Assembly (NCBI RefSeq): GCF_008795955.1
Contig: NZ_VMHN01000001.1
Coordinates: 1,612,001 to 1,676,000, forward strand
DNA: 64,000 nt
Direction: 5' to 3'
DNA from: Marinobacter denitrificans
GTDB taxonomy: Bacteria > Pseudomonadota > Gammaproteobacteria > Pseudomonadales > Oleiphilaceae
Both the position numbers and the translations under genes were made by a program. Positions within the stretch are counted from its first letter, which is position 1, and every line of letters starts with the position of its first letter. Of this stretch, positions 1 through 8,122 are shown piece after piece. A model generated the notes under the pieces. The model saw nothing but the letters and a program-made list of their open reading frames with translations, was not told the DNA's origin and did no database searches.

Positions 1-1017
1 GTGGGCACTCTGATCACAGCCCTGGGCTGTGGTATCGGGCGGGAAGAGTTCAATCCCGAGAAACTCCGTTACCACTCTTTGATCATCATGACCGATGCGG
101 ATGTGGATGGTTCCCACATCCGCACCCTGCTGCTTACGTTCCTGTTCCGCCAAATGCGCGAGATCATCGAACGTGGCCACGTGTTCATTGCCATGCCACC
201 CCTCTACAAGGTCAAACGAGGCAAGCAGGAACAATACCTGAAAGACGAGAAAGCGAAGGAAGCCTACCTTACCCAGACCGCGCTGGAAGGTGCCCAGTTG
301 TATGTGAATCCGGAGGCCCCTGCCATCAAGGATTCCGCTCTGGAGACCATGGTCAAGGATTACCAGGCGGTGATGGCAATGATTGATCGCCTGTCCCGGG
401 CTTATCCTGCCAAGGTGCTTCAGCAAATGCTGGATAACGTCACCCTGAAGCCGGAAGACCTGAAGAACGAAGAAGCGGTTGCCCGCTGGGTCGCGCGCCT
501 GGGTGATGGCTTGCAGCTGGATACCCGCACCGGTACCAAGTACACCTTCTCCGTGGAGAAGGATACCGAACGTAATCTTTACCTGCCGAAGGTGGTGATT
601 TACGTTCATGGTATTCCCCATAACCACGTTTTCAGCCACGAATTCTTTGATTCGTCCTCCTATGCCGCCATCGCTCGGATGGGCGAAACCCTGGACGGTC
701 TGATCGAAGACGGCGCTTATATTCAGCGCGGTGAGCGCAAGCAGGCAGTTCTGTCCTTCGCAGGTGCTCTTGAGTGGTTAATGAAGGAAGCCCAGCGTGG
801 TCTGAACATCCAGCGCTACAAGGGGTTGGGCGAGATGAACCCGGACCAGTTATGGGAAACCACGATGGACCCGGAAACACGTCGCATGATGAAAGTGACG
901 ATCGAGGATGCCTTCGCGGCCGACCAGATTTTCACCACGCTGATGGGGGACGATGTGGAACCGCGACGGTTGTTCATCCAGAACAACGCCCTGGAAGTAA
1001 CCAACCTGGATATCTAG
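1..1017 (+). CDS. gyrB: DNA gyrase subunit B, C-terminal part (5' end outside window)
   Basis: This is the C-terminal 338 residues of the ATPase subunit of DNA gyrase, which with GyrA introduces negative supercoils. The Toprim metal site is visible as TDADVDGSH around residues 31-39, and the family motif QRYKGLGEMNPDQLW lies near the end. The insertion of roughly 170 residues typical of Gram-negative GyrB, and absent from ParE, sits between them. The reading frame is open at base 1, so the apparent GTG there is an internal codon and about 460 residues are missing. The end NNALEVTNLDI matches GyrB rather than ParE. An intrinsic terminator follows. In related genomes gyrB closes the dnaA-dnaN-recF-gyrB run at oriC. 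Confidence 0.97.
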   Translation: MGTLITALGCGIGREEFNPEKLRYHSLIIMTDADVDGSHIRTLLLTFLFRQMREIIERGHVFIAMPPLYKVKRGKQEQYLKDEKAKEAYLTQTALEGAQLYVNPEAPAIKDSALETMVKDYQAVMAMIDRLSRAYPAKVLQQMLDNVTLKPEDLKNEEAVARWVARLGDGLQLDTRTGTKYTFSVEKDTERNLYLPKVVIYVHGIPHNHVFSHEFFDSSSYAAIARMGETLDGLIEDGAYIQRGERKQAVLSFAGALEWLMKEAQRGLNIQRYKGLGEMNPDQLWETTMDPETRRMMKVTIEDAFAADQIFTTLMGDDVEPRRLFIQNNALEVTNLDI

Positions 1018-1070
1018 GGGTACAGTGGAAGGATAATCGAGGCGTGCCCGGTACTGTTTCGCCGGGTCAC

Positions 1071-1100
1071 AAAAAAGGCGGCCAGATGGCCGCCTTTCTT
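1071..1100. terminator. Intrinsic terminator after gyrB, probably bidirectional
   Basis: A perfect 10-bp stem (1074-1083 with 1088-1097) closes a 4-base loop. It is preceded by an A-run and followed by TTTCTT, so it can stop transcription from gyrB and from the convergent membrane-protein gene. Confidence 0.85.
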
Positions 1101-1132
1101 ATTTAAAATCAATAGCTTGCAGGATCGTGGGT

Positions 1133-1900
1133 TTACCGATCCTGTTGGCCGGATGCAGAGTCTGACGATTTCTTTTCATGCTGAGCCGCCAGGTGCGGTG
1201 CCATGACTTCTTCAAGGGTATAGCCGGTAAGCCGCCGAATGGAGCGCCACAAATAATAGAAGATGGCAATCATCATGACCATCGACGGGATCGCGATCAT
1301 TGGGTAACTCACCAGGGTCATTCGCCCCAGTTCCTCATTGAACGCCTGGGTCCCGGACGGACTGGTGACAATCCACTTGGCCAGCACGAAGTTCATGATG
1401 GATGAGAACAGGAAGGTCAGGCTGAAGAAGTAGCTGGCCTTCAGCAACCGCGCCTCGAACTCAGCCTCGCTTCCCCTCTCTTTAAGTACCTTCTGAATTT
1501 TTTCCACATCCAGCACGGTTGGGTTGTAGAGAAGCGTTTTTACCAGCGGGTATCTGGTACGAGTGGATATCAGTACAGCGAGGCCAATCACCGCTGGAAC
1601 GGCAGCCTCCTTGATGGCCAGCCAGCCAGCGTCGAGCTCCATCAGCCCTATACCGCCGGTGAGACCCACGCTGATAATACCCAGCACCGCAATAAAGTTG
1701 TACTTGCGGTAGCGCACGAGCTCGAACAATCCCCAACTCAGCGGGAATGCAAGCCCTATGATCAGGGCCATCACACTGCCCAGATACTCGTCACCGCTGA
1801 GCTTCATCAGAATAACGGAGGGAATGACGATGCTGACAAGCAGGTCTATCCAGGGCCTGGGTTTGTGTGTCGGTCTTGAAGGGGTTTCCGGGGAGGTCAT
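1133..1900 (-). CDS. VC0807-family integral membrane protein
   Basis: This 255-residue protein has several hydrophobic segments (about residues 20-60, 68-115, 165-190 and 195-225) and a polar Lys/Ser-rich C-terminus. It resembles the VC0807 family of uncharacterised gammaproteobacterial inner-membrane proteins, a family assignment from memory of the pattern rather than from a catalytic motif. It is a single gene converging on gyrB, with the shared terminator between them. The ATG at 1900 has only a modest AGG upstream. Function is unknown. Confidence 0.7.
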   Translation of the reverse strand: MTSPETPSRPTHKPRPWIDLLVSIVIPSVILMKLSGDEYLGSVMALIIGLAFPLSWGLFELVRYRKYNFIAVLGIISVGLTGGIGLMELDAGWLAIKEAAVPAVIGLAVLISTRTRYPLVKTLLYNPTVLDVEKIQKVLKERGSEAEFEARLLKASYFFSLTFLFSSIMNFVLAKWIVTSPSGTQAFNEELGRMTLVSYPMIAIPSMVMMIAIFYYLWRSIRRLTGYTLEEVMAPHLAAQHEKKSSDSASGQQDR

Positions 1901-2006
1901 AAATCAGCCTGATGGTTCGGGAAGTGATGCTGGTTGCGTCTCAGCATACCGAAAAGATCTTCAGGCAGTATACGATGAAATCACCACTAACCGAAGGATA
2001 GTCGAA

Positions 2007-2032
2007 CCAGCCTGCCCTTGCGGACAGGCTGG
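2007..2032 (-). terminator. Hairpin downstream of the amylase gene
   Basis: An 8-bp perfect stem (2007-2014 with 2025-2032) lies 25 bases past the amylase stop. There is no clear U-tract on the minus strand, so termination is likely but unproven. Confidence 0.45.
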
Positions 2033-2056
2033 AAGGTGCTCAGTAGAAGTCAGGCT

Positions 2057-3769
2057 TCAGAAAGAGCCGGAGGTCGTGCTGGTGGAGCCCAGGCTTCCGG
2101 TCTGAAGTTGGTTATTGGAGCCGGATTGCCATTCCAGCTGGGCGGTGGGGTCAGTTTCGCTGCGTTTGATGCATTTCCACTCCATGCTGGTGTTAGCCGG
2201 CATATCAAAAGTACCGCTCCAGTTCGGGTAGGCGGTCGGGTCCAGTTTGAGTGCGTCGGCTGGTGACCAACTGCCAATGGCACTATTGTCGCCGGTGATA
2301 TACACGCTCTGCCCCCACTCCGTCGCGCCATTCTGGCACTGGAAAGTCACGGAAGCAGAGTTTTCTACCGGCGGCTCGGGGTCGGTATCGCATGGTTCGC
2401 CCGTGTGCAGAGCCGCAGCTTGCATTGCAGGGACGGTCAGAGACACCTGCCCGTTCTGGACAGTGACGCAGGCGCCATCGCCGGCAACATTCCGGTAATT
2501 GCCATCGGCCAGAGTGGTACTGAAGGTGCGGGAGAGGCTGTTGCCTTCACGGTTAATGGCGACGAAACCGGCATTACCGCGGCTGAAGGCAATCTGGTTA
2601 TTGCTATTGTCCCACCAGTTATTCACACCCTGCCCGTCGGTTTCGGCCCGGAAGCCTACCATGCTGGCAATGGAATCCCATCGGTGTTCGCACACCCAGG
2701 CAGAACCACACTGTGCCGAGCCATTCTGGTAGACGCTCTGGGCCGGTGGCCCCTGTTCACTGTCAGAAAATGCGTAACTGGACATGACCTTGGGGTAGCC
2801 ATAGGGCCATGCCAGCATGAACACGTTTGCCAGGTTGTAAAGATCTCCGTTCTTGTACGTCAGGACATTGCTGCCGCCGGCACCGTGACCTCGCTGGTTG
2901 TCGTGGTTATCGGTAAAGACCACGGCATCCCCGCCGGCAAGAAAACCCCAACTCTCGCCAAACGCATTCAGGTCGGCCAGCCTCTGATTCTTGAAGACAT
3001 TGCCAATAGAAGCACTGTAGCGAAATTCGGTAACGTCCGAAGTACTGGTGTATTCATTGGCGCTGACGGCCTCTCCCCCCAGGTCAATCACTTCCTGGAA
3101 CACATACAGAGGCTCATTTACCTGACTGACGATAGCGCCAATATCCTCCGGCGACATATGCTTGGCGGCGTCCACACGAATACCTTTGACCCCAAATGAC
3201 GTAAGCTGGTTCAGATACCCGGCCAGGGTGTTACGCACGTAAGTGCTTCCGGTATCCAGGTCCGGCAGACCCACCAGCCGACAATTGCGGACGCGCCAGG
3301 CATCTGAGCTGTAGTCGGAACTGTCTATGCTGCATTCGTCATGGAAGTCATTACTGCTGTATGTCGGATAAGTCAGCGAGTTGCTGTTGTAACCGGAGCC
3401 TGCAGTACCGGTGCCGGTACCATTGGCCGTGTGGTTTATGACTGCATCGACGTAGACGTCCACACCGGCGGCATTGCAACGGGATACCATGTCGGCAAAC
3501 TGGCTGGCGTTGCCACTACGGCTCTGAAGTTGATAGCTGACCGGCTGGTATCGGGTCCACCAGGCATCGCCCTGAATGTGTTCCTGGGGTGGGGATACCT
3601 GTACGGCACTGTAGCCCTTGGGGCCCAGGAACTGCTCACATTCGGTAGCAACATCGTTCCATTGCCATTCAAACAGATGGACAAAGGTGCCGGCCTGAGC
3701 GGTGTTAAAGGGCAACGCAAGCGTCAGGCCGAGGCTGACACCGGTCACCAGACGTGGAATAGAGATCAT
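2057..3769 (-). CDS. Secreted animal-type alpha-amylase (GH13) with C-terminal CBM20
   Basis: Endo-acting alpha-1,4-glucan hydrolase, exported by a Sec signal peptide probably cleaved after AQA (residue 26). The order is signal peptide, GH13 barrel and domain C to about residue 455, a short acidic Pro linker, then a starch-binding CBM20 module (about 472-570). Visible catalytic residues are the nucleophile D200 (GIRVDAAKH), the acid/base E226 (QEVID) and D290 (DNHDNQRGHG). R198 and N288 fit chloride ligands of animal-type amylases. The third ligand position is Lys (K327 in YPKVMSS), as in the cold-adapted Pseudoalteromonas haloplanktis enzyme, where mammals have Arg. It appears monocistronic. 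Possible MalT-like boxes lie upstream. Confidence 0.93.
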   Translation of the reverse strand: MISIPRLVTGVSLGLTLALPFNTAQAGTFVHLFEWQWNDVATECEQFLGPKGYSAVQVSPPQEHIQGDAWWTRYQPVSYQLQSRSGNASQFADMVSRCNAAGVDVYVDAVINHTANGTGTGTAGSGYNSNSLTYPTYSSNDFHDECSIDSSDYSSDAWRVRNCRLVGLPDLDTGSTYVRNTLAGYLNQLTSFGVKGIRVDAAKHMSPEDIGAIVSQVNEPLYVFQEVIDLGGEAVSANEYTSTSDVTEFRYSASIGNVFKNQRLADLNAFGESWGFLAGGDAVVFTDNHDNQRGHGAGGSNVLTYKNGDLYNLANVFMLAWPYGYPKVMSSYAFSDSEQGPPAQSVYQNGSAQCGSAWVCEHRWDSIASMVGFRAETDGQGVNNWWDNSNNQIAFSRGNAGFVAINREGNSLSRTFSTTLADGNYRNVAGDGACVTVQNGQVSLTVPAMQAAALHTGEPCDTDPEPPVENSASVTFQCQNGATEWGQSVYITGDNSAIGSWSPADALKLDPTAYPNWSGTFDMPANTSMEWKCIKRSETDPTAQLEWQSGSNNQLQTGSLGSTSTTSGSF

Positions 3770-3901
3770 AATGTGCTCCTGATTGTATTTGTTGTGGAGA
3801 CCATCCGACTGCCCATGTCGTCGGGAGACGCCATATGCAGATGCCCATAATCAACATGAAGTGTTCACCCGTTAGCCAAAACATCCTTATGCGCAGTTAA
3901 C

Positions 3902-3924
3902 GGGGAGTAGGCAGGGGGAGGAGG
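3902..3924 (+). promoter_or_regulatory. Two direct-repeat MalT-box-like decamers
   Basis: GGGGAGGAGG at 3915-3924 matches the enterobacterial MalT box GGGGA(T/G)GAGG exactly. GGGGAGTAGG at 3902-3911 has one mismatch, with a 13-base step between the two. They lie about 130-155 bases upstream of the amylase start but read away from that gene, and no malT is in the window, so this is only suggestive. G-rich purine runs can match by chance. Confidence 0.3.
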
Positions 3925-4032
3925 CAAGAAACTCGTGTCGGGTATAGCGATGTGTCATATAACTGAAACACGCTCCCAAGCAGGATCGGTTAAGCTGGCA
4001 GCCGTTATCCCGTAAGGGTTTCAGGAGGAAGC

Positions 4033-4773
4033 ATGAAGATCATCGCGTTTTACAGCCTCAAAGGTGGTGTGGGTAAAACCGCAGCGGCTGTGAATATTGC
4101 CTACCTGGCGAGCCAGGCCGGTATCAGTACCCTGTTGTGGGATCTGGACCCCCAGGGGGCAGCAAGCTGGTATCTGGCGGGTACGGACGAGATCAAGGGC
4201 CGGAAGCTGGCAGCATTGATGGACGGCAAGACACCGATAGGCAAGTTCATTCGTGCCAGTGCCTACCCCGACCTGGATTTCATCCCCGCTCACAACAGCT
4301 TCCGCAACCTTGATGTCCGCCTGGACAAGGACGATAGCAATAATACCCTCAAGAACTGGCTGGCGCCGTTGTCGGAGGAAACCAGCCTGGTGGTGCTGGA
4401 CTGTCCCCCGTCCATGTCGCGTTTATCCGAGCAGGTACTGAAAACGGCCGATGCTGTATTTGTGCCGGTAGTGCCCACCTGGCTGGCACTGAACAGCTGG
4501 CATCAACTGCAGGAGTTCGCAAAAGACAAGAAGCTCAAACCGGGCCGTCTGCACCCGTTTTTCTCGATGGTAGACCGGCGCAAGAACCTGCATCGGGAAA
4601 TGGTCATCAACCGTAAAAAACATCTGGAGGGCGGGATGAACGCCATCATTCCCAATGCCAGCGTTGTGGAGAAGATGGGCGAAAGCGGCCAGCCGGTTGA
4701 ACTGATGGACAGATCCTCGGCTGCCGCTGACGCCTATCGTCGCCTATGGAAGGAAATCCGTAAGCTCCTTTAG
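4033..4773 (+). CDS. Orphan ParA/MinD-type P-loop ATPase
   Basis: This 246-residue deviant-Walker ATPase carries the ParA signature KGGVGKT (residues 10-16), the Walker A' segment LLWDLDPQG (about 35-43) and the Walker B segment VVLDCPPS. Relatives position plasmids, chromosomal origins or protein clusters as nucleotide-dependent dimers. There is no parB, parS-like repeat or flagellar/chemotaxis partner next to it, so it is an orphan of unknown cargo. The ATG is preceded by a strong CAGGAGG. The gene converges on gabT and their ends overlap by four bases. Confidence 0.85.
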   Translation: MKIIAFYSLKGGVGKTAAAVNIAYLASQAGISTLLWDLDPQGAASWYLAGTDEIKGRKLAALMDGKTPIGKFIRASAYPDLDFIPAHNSFRNLDVRLDKDDSNNTLKNWLAPLSEETSLVVLDCPPSMSRLSEQVLKTADAVFVPVVPTWLALNSWHQLQEFAKDKKLKPGRLHPFFSMVDRRKNLHREMVINRKKHLEGGMNAIIPNASVVEKMGESGQPVELMDRSSAAADAYRRLWKEIRKLL

Positions 4774-6044
4774 CCTATTTCTTTCAGAGCCTGCTCAACG
4801 ATACCCAGCCCTTCCTCGAGGATGTTGTCCTCGATGGTTACGGGCATCAGGAAACGAATGGTATTGCCATACATACCGCAGCTAAGCAGGATCAGGCCGT
4901 TTTCCTTGGCTTTCTTGGTGACGGCTGCAGCGAAGTCCGCTCTTGGTTCCTTGCTGGTTTTATCTGTCACCAGCTCAATGGCCGCCATGGGGCCCAGGTT
5001 ACGCACGTTGTCCACATGGGGGAACTGCTCCTGCCACTGGTCAAAACGCTTGCGCAGCTTCTCGCCCAGACGCTGGCTCTTGCCCAGAATGTCCTCTTCC
5101 TTGAACACATCAAATACTGCCAGGGCGGCCGCACAGGCAGTGGGGCTGCCGGTATAGGTGCCACCGAGTGAGTTCGGACCGGAAGAGTCCATTACCTTGT
5201 CAGTGCCAACGATCGCGGAAATCGGCATGCCATCGGCCATGCTCTTGGCCATGGTCATGATGTCTGGCTCAACACCGCTGTGTTCGATGGCGAACATCTT
5301 GCCCGTACGGCCAAAGCCGCTCTGAACTTCATCCGCAATCATCAGGATGCCATTCTCATCACAGATCTTGCGAATCTCTTTCAGGAAGCTGGCGGGTGCA
5401 GCGTAGAAACCACCCTCACCCAGTACCGGCTCAATCACGATAGCGGCAGTATCGTTGGCTGGGGAGTCCGCCTTCATGGCCATTTTCAGTCCGCGCAGCG
5501 CCTCGTCTTCACTGACACCGTGATAAGGCACCGGATAGGGTGCGCGGAAGACAGTGCCTGGCATCGGCCCGAAATCGGTCTGGTAAGGCGCGGCCTTGCC
5601 GTTCATGGCCATGGTGTAGAAAGTACGGCCGTGGTAACCACCATCGAAACAGATAACGTTGGTTTTTCCGGTTGCCGCCCGGGCGATTTTCATGGCGTTC
5701 TCAAGGGCCTCGGCGCCGGAGTTGGCCAGCATCACCTTGGCGTGCCCTTTCACCGGAACTACTTCGCTGAGTTTCTGCGCCAGCTTCACATAGCCCTCGT
5801 ACGGCATGACTGTCTGGCAGGTGTGCATCAGCTTGTCCAGCTGCGCTTTCACCGCCTCAACCACTTTCGGGTGGCGATGACCGATATTCAGTACACCGAT
5901 GCCGCCGGCGAAGTCGATCATCCGCTTGCCATCGGCGTCCCAGAGTTCGGCATTGGTCGCATGGTCGGCAAACTGCTCGTTGGGGCTCGCGGCACCGGCC
6001 GCGACATAACGTTCTTTGAGTGCCTGCAGTTCTTTGTTCGTCAC
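4770..6044 (-). CDS. gabT: 4-aminobutyrate aminotransferase
   Basis: PLP-dependent class III aminotransferase expected to move the amino group of GABA to 2-oxoglutarate, giving succinate semialdehyde and glutamate. Visible features are the PLP phosphate-binding region NSGAEALENAMKIAR, the GGYHGRT motif, the IADEVQSGFGRTG segment with the cofactor-binding Asp, and the Schiff-base lysine in TMAKSMADGMP. The length of about 424 residues is normal. The frame stays open to an upstream codon at 6086, but the GTG at 6044 has a GAGGAG Shine-Dalgarno at the right distance, so that start is used here. No gabD or gabP is adjacent. Substrate could be another omega-amine. Confidence 0.88.
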   Translation of the reverse strand: MTNKELQALKERYVAAGAASPNEQFADHATNAELWDADGKRMIDFAGGIGVLNIGHRHPKVVEAVKAQLDKLMHTCQTVMPYEGYVKLAQKLSEVVPVKGHAKVMLANSGAEALENAMKIARAATGKTNVICFDGGYHGRTFYTMAMNGKAAPYQTDFGPMPGTVFRAPYPVPYHGVSEDEALRGLKMAMKADSPANDTAAIVIEPVLGEGGFYAAPASFLKEIRKICDENGILMIADEVQSGFGRTGKMFAIEHSGVEPDIMTMAKSMADGMPISAIVGTDKVMDSSGPNSLGGTYTGSPTACAAALAVFDVFKEEDILGKSQRLGEKLRKRFDQWQEQFPHVDNVRNLGPMAAIELVTDKTSKEPRADFAAAVTKKAKENGLILLSCGMYGNTIRFLMPVTIEDNILEEGLGIVEQALKEIG

Positions 6045-6134
6045 TTTGCCTCTCCTCGAATTCGGTTTAGTTCCACCAGCATACACGAAATGATGGCCCG
6101 GTTTGAAAACCCGACCCTGATGTTTCTACGTACT

Positions 6135-7937
6135 TCAGCTGCCCTCGTCTTCCCGGAACTGAAGTTCCGCCAGGCGCCGATACAGCGGATTGCGTGCCAC
6201 CAGATCGTCGTGATTGCCAATATCCTGAAGAACGCCGGCGTCCAGTACAATGATACGATCGGCGTGCCTCACGGTAGCCAGCCGGTGCGCAATAATCAGT
6301 GTTGTGCGGTCCGACATCAAGCCCGGCATTGCCTGCTGAATCAGATGCTCGCTTTCAGCATCCAGGGCACTGGTGGCCTCGTCCAGTAACAGTATAGGTG
6401 CATCCGCGAGCAATGCCCTGGCAATTGCCAGCCTCTGCTTCTGTCCTCCGGAAAGCCCCAGCCCGGTGTCGCCCAGGGGTGTTTCATAACCGTTTGGGAG
6501 TTTGCGAATAAATTCATCGGCATGGGCAATACGCGCGGCTTCCACCATGGCCTCGTCGCTGGCTTCCGGGCGGGCATAGCGAATGTTGTCGGCAATGGTG
6601 CCGTGGAACAGTGCCGGGTTTTGGGGCACCAGGGCAAAGCATCGTCGCAGGTCATCGATTGCGACCTGGCGACTATCGGTATTGTCGATAAGAATCTGCC
6701 CCGCATCGGGTTCGTAGAATCGCAGCAACAGATCAAACAGCGTGGATTTGCCCGCTCCGGAGGGGCCCACCAGAGCAACGGTTTCCCCGGCGCGAATGCT
6801 CAGTGAAAGCCCCTTTATGACCTCGACATCCGGTCGCGACGGGTAGGAAAAGCTCAGATTGCTGATTTCGATACTGCCCTGAATGGTGTCAGGGAGAGTT
6901 TGTGTAGCGGTGTCCGCTGTCGAGATTTCGCTGGGTGTCTGCAGCAACTCAAAGATCCGCGCCGCTGCCCCGGCAGCCCGCTGCAACTCGCCGATGACCT
7001 CACTGATTGCCCCGGCCGCGAGGCCCACCAGCAGGCTGTAGAACACAAACGCTGCCAGTTCCCCGGGGCTGGTACGGCCGGCAATCACATCCAGCCCGCC
7101 GATCCAGATCACCACCCCGATCGCACCCATCACCAGGGTGATCGCAATGGTGGTCAGCCAGGCCCGCTGGCGAATCCTCACCCGCGCTATGTCAAAGGCA
7201 TTCTCAGCCACACGGGCAAAGAACCGGCGGTCATGGGGTTGGTGATTGAACGCCTGCACGGTCTTGATCTGGGTAAGGTTCTCTCCCACGTAGCTGCCTA
7301 CTTCCGCCACCCGGTCCTGGCTTAGCCTGGAAAGCTGCCTGACGCGACGCCCGTAAACCAGAATGGGAATGATCACCAGCGGAAAACCCAGGATGATAAT
7401 GCTGGCCAGTTTGGCATTGGTAACAAACAGAAGAATCAGCCCGCCCACCAGCATCAGTGCATTACGCAGCGCGATCGATACCGTGGAGCCAATCACCGAC
7501 TGCAGCACGGTGGTATCGGCGGTAAAGCGTGACTGAATCTCCAGGCTTCGGTTTTTCTCGTAGAAGCCGGGGTGAAGGTCGATCAGATGGTTGAACACCT
7601 GCTTGCGAATATCCGCCACCACCCGTTCGCCAATCCAGGACACTAGGTAGAAGCGGGCAAAGGAACCGGTTGCCAGGCCAATCACCAGTACAAAGAAAAG
7701 CCCCACAGCTTTGGACAACATCACGGGGGATTGGGTTGCCAGTCCCTGGTCGACGAGAATCCGTAGTCCCTGTCCAAGTCCAAGCGTGATAGCCGCCGTA
7801 ATAACCAGAGCAACCAGCGCACCAGCAACGGCCCTTTTGTAGGGACTGATAAAATCGACGACCAGTTTCAGAGCTTTGCGGTGACGGGTGTTGATGATGT
7901 GCCTCCTGATTGGCGGTGCTGTAAACTCTGGCAACAA
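6135..7937 (-). CDS. MsbA-related ABC half-transporter (permease fused to ATPase)
   Basis: This inner-membrane exporter half-molecule works as a homodimer. An ABC type 1 transmembrane domain (about residues 35-320) is followed by a nucleotide-binding domain with Walker A GPSGAGKST, signature LSGGQKQR, Walker B ILLLDEATSALD and switch His IIAHRL. It resembles the proteobacterial MsbA-related group rather than lipid-A flippase MsbA itself; the substrate is unknown. The start is unclear. The longest frame begins at TTG 7937 without a good ribosome site, while a perfect AGGAGG lies inside the frame (about 7903-7908, minus strand) just before ATC-ATC and no nearby ATG, GTG or TTG follows. It is divergent from the Atm1-type transporter. 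Confidence 0.88.
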   Translation of the reverse strand: MLPEFTAPPIRRHIINTRHRKALKLVVDFISPYKRAVAGALVALVITAAITLGLGQGLRILVDQGLATQSPVMLSKAVGLFFVLVIGLATGSFARFYLVSWIGERVVADIRKQVFNHLIDLHPGFYEKNRSLEIQSRFTADTTVLQSVIGSTVSIALRNALMLVGGLILLFVTNAKLASIIILGFPLVIIPILVYGRRVRQLSRLSQDRVAEVGSYVGENLTQIKTVQAFNHQPHDRRFFARVAENAFDIARVRIRQRAWLTTIAITLVMGAIGVVIWIGGLDVIAGRTSPGELAAFVFYSLLVGLAAGAISEVIGELQRAAGAAARIFELLQTPSEISTADTATQTLPDTIQGSIEISNLSFSYPSRPDVEVIKGLSLSIRAGETVALVGPSGAGKSTLFDLLLRFYEPDAGQILIDNTDSRQVAIDDLRRCFALVPQNPALFHGTIADNIRYARPEASDEAMVEAARIAHADEFIRKLPNGYETPLGDTGLGLSGGQKQRLAIARALLADAPILLLDEATSALDAESEHLIQQAMPGLMSDRTTLIIAHRLATVRHADRIIVLDAGVLQDIGNHDDLVARNPLYRRLAELQFREDEGS

Positions 7938-7986
7938 TACGGTTTGAACGCCGTAAAAGACCTATCATACATCCGGGCAGAGCACA

Positions 7987-8090
7987 CGTGGGTGGCAGGG
8001 TCTTCCGGGACACGCTGTAAATACGTCCCTGTACGCTCGACAAAAGCCATCCATGGCTTTTGACGGTCCCGGAAGACCCTGCCACCCACG
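7987..8090. repeat. Long-armed palindromic repeat, family 2, copy 1
   Basis: Perfect 24-bp inverted arms (7987-8010 and 8067-8090) enclose a 56-base core. The core contains the sub-palindrome AAAAGCCATCCATGGCTTTT and ends up as a branched structure. The core is recognisably the same as that at 37375-37430, but the arms are not. The right flank reads CCCCAACCTTGGAGTTAT, close to the flank of copy 2. It sits between two divergent ABC transporter genes and crosses an open extension of the right-hand one. Confidence 0.9.
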
Positions 8091-8122
8091 CGCGCTCCCC
8101 AACCTTGGAGTTATTCTCGATA

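Noticed and set aside
5280..6389. 369-codon plus-strand frame over gabT and the ABC gene
   Set aside because: Antisense to gabT and the ABC ATPase end, both with complete catalytic motifs; the translation has no recognisable domain.
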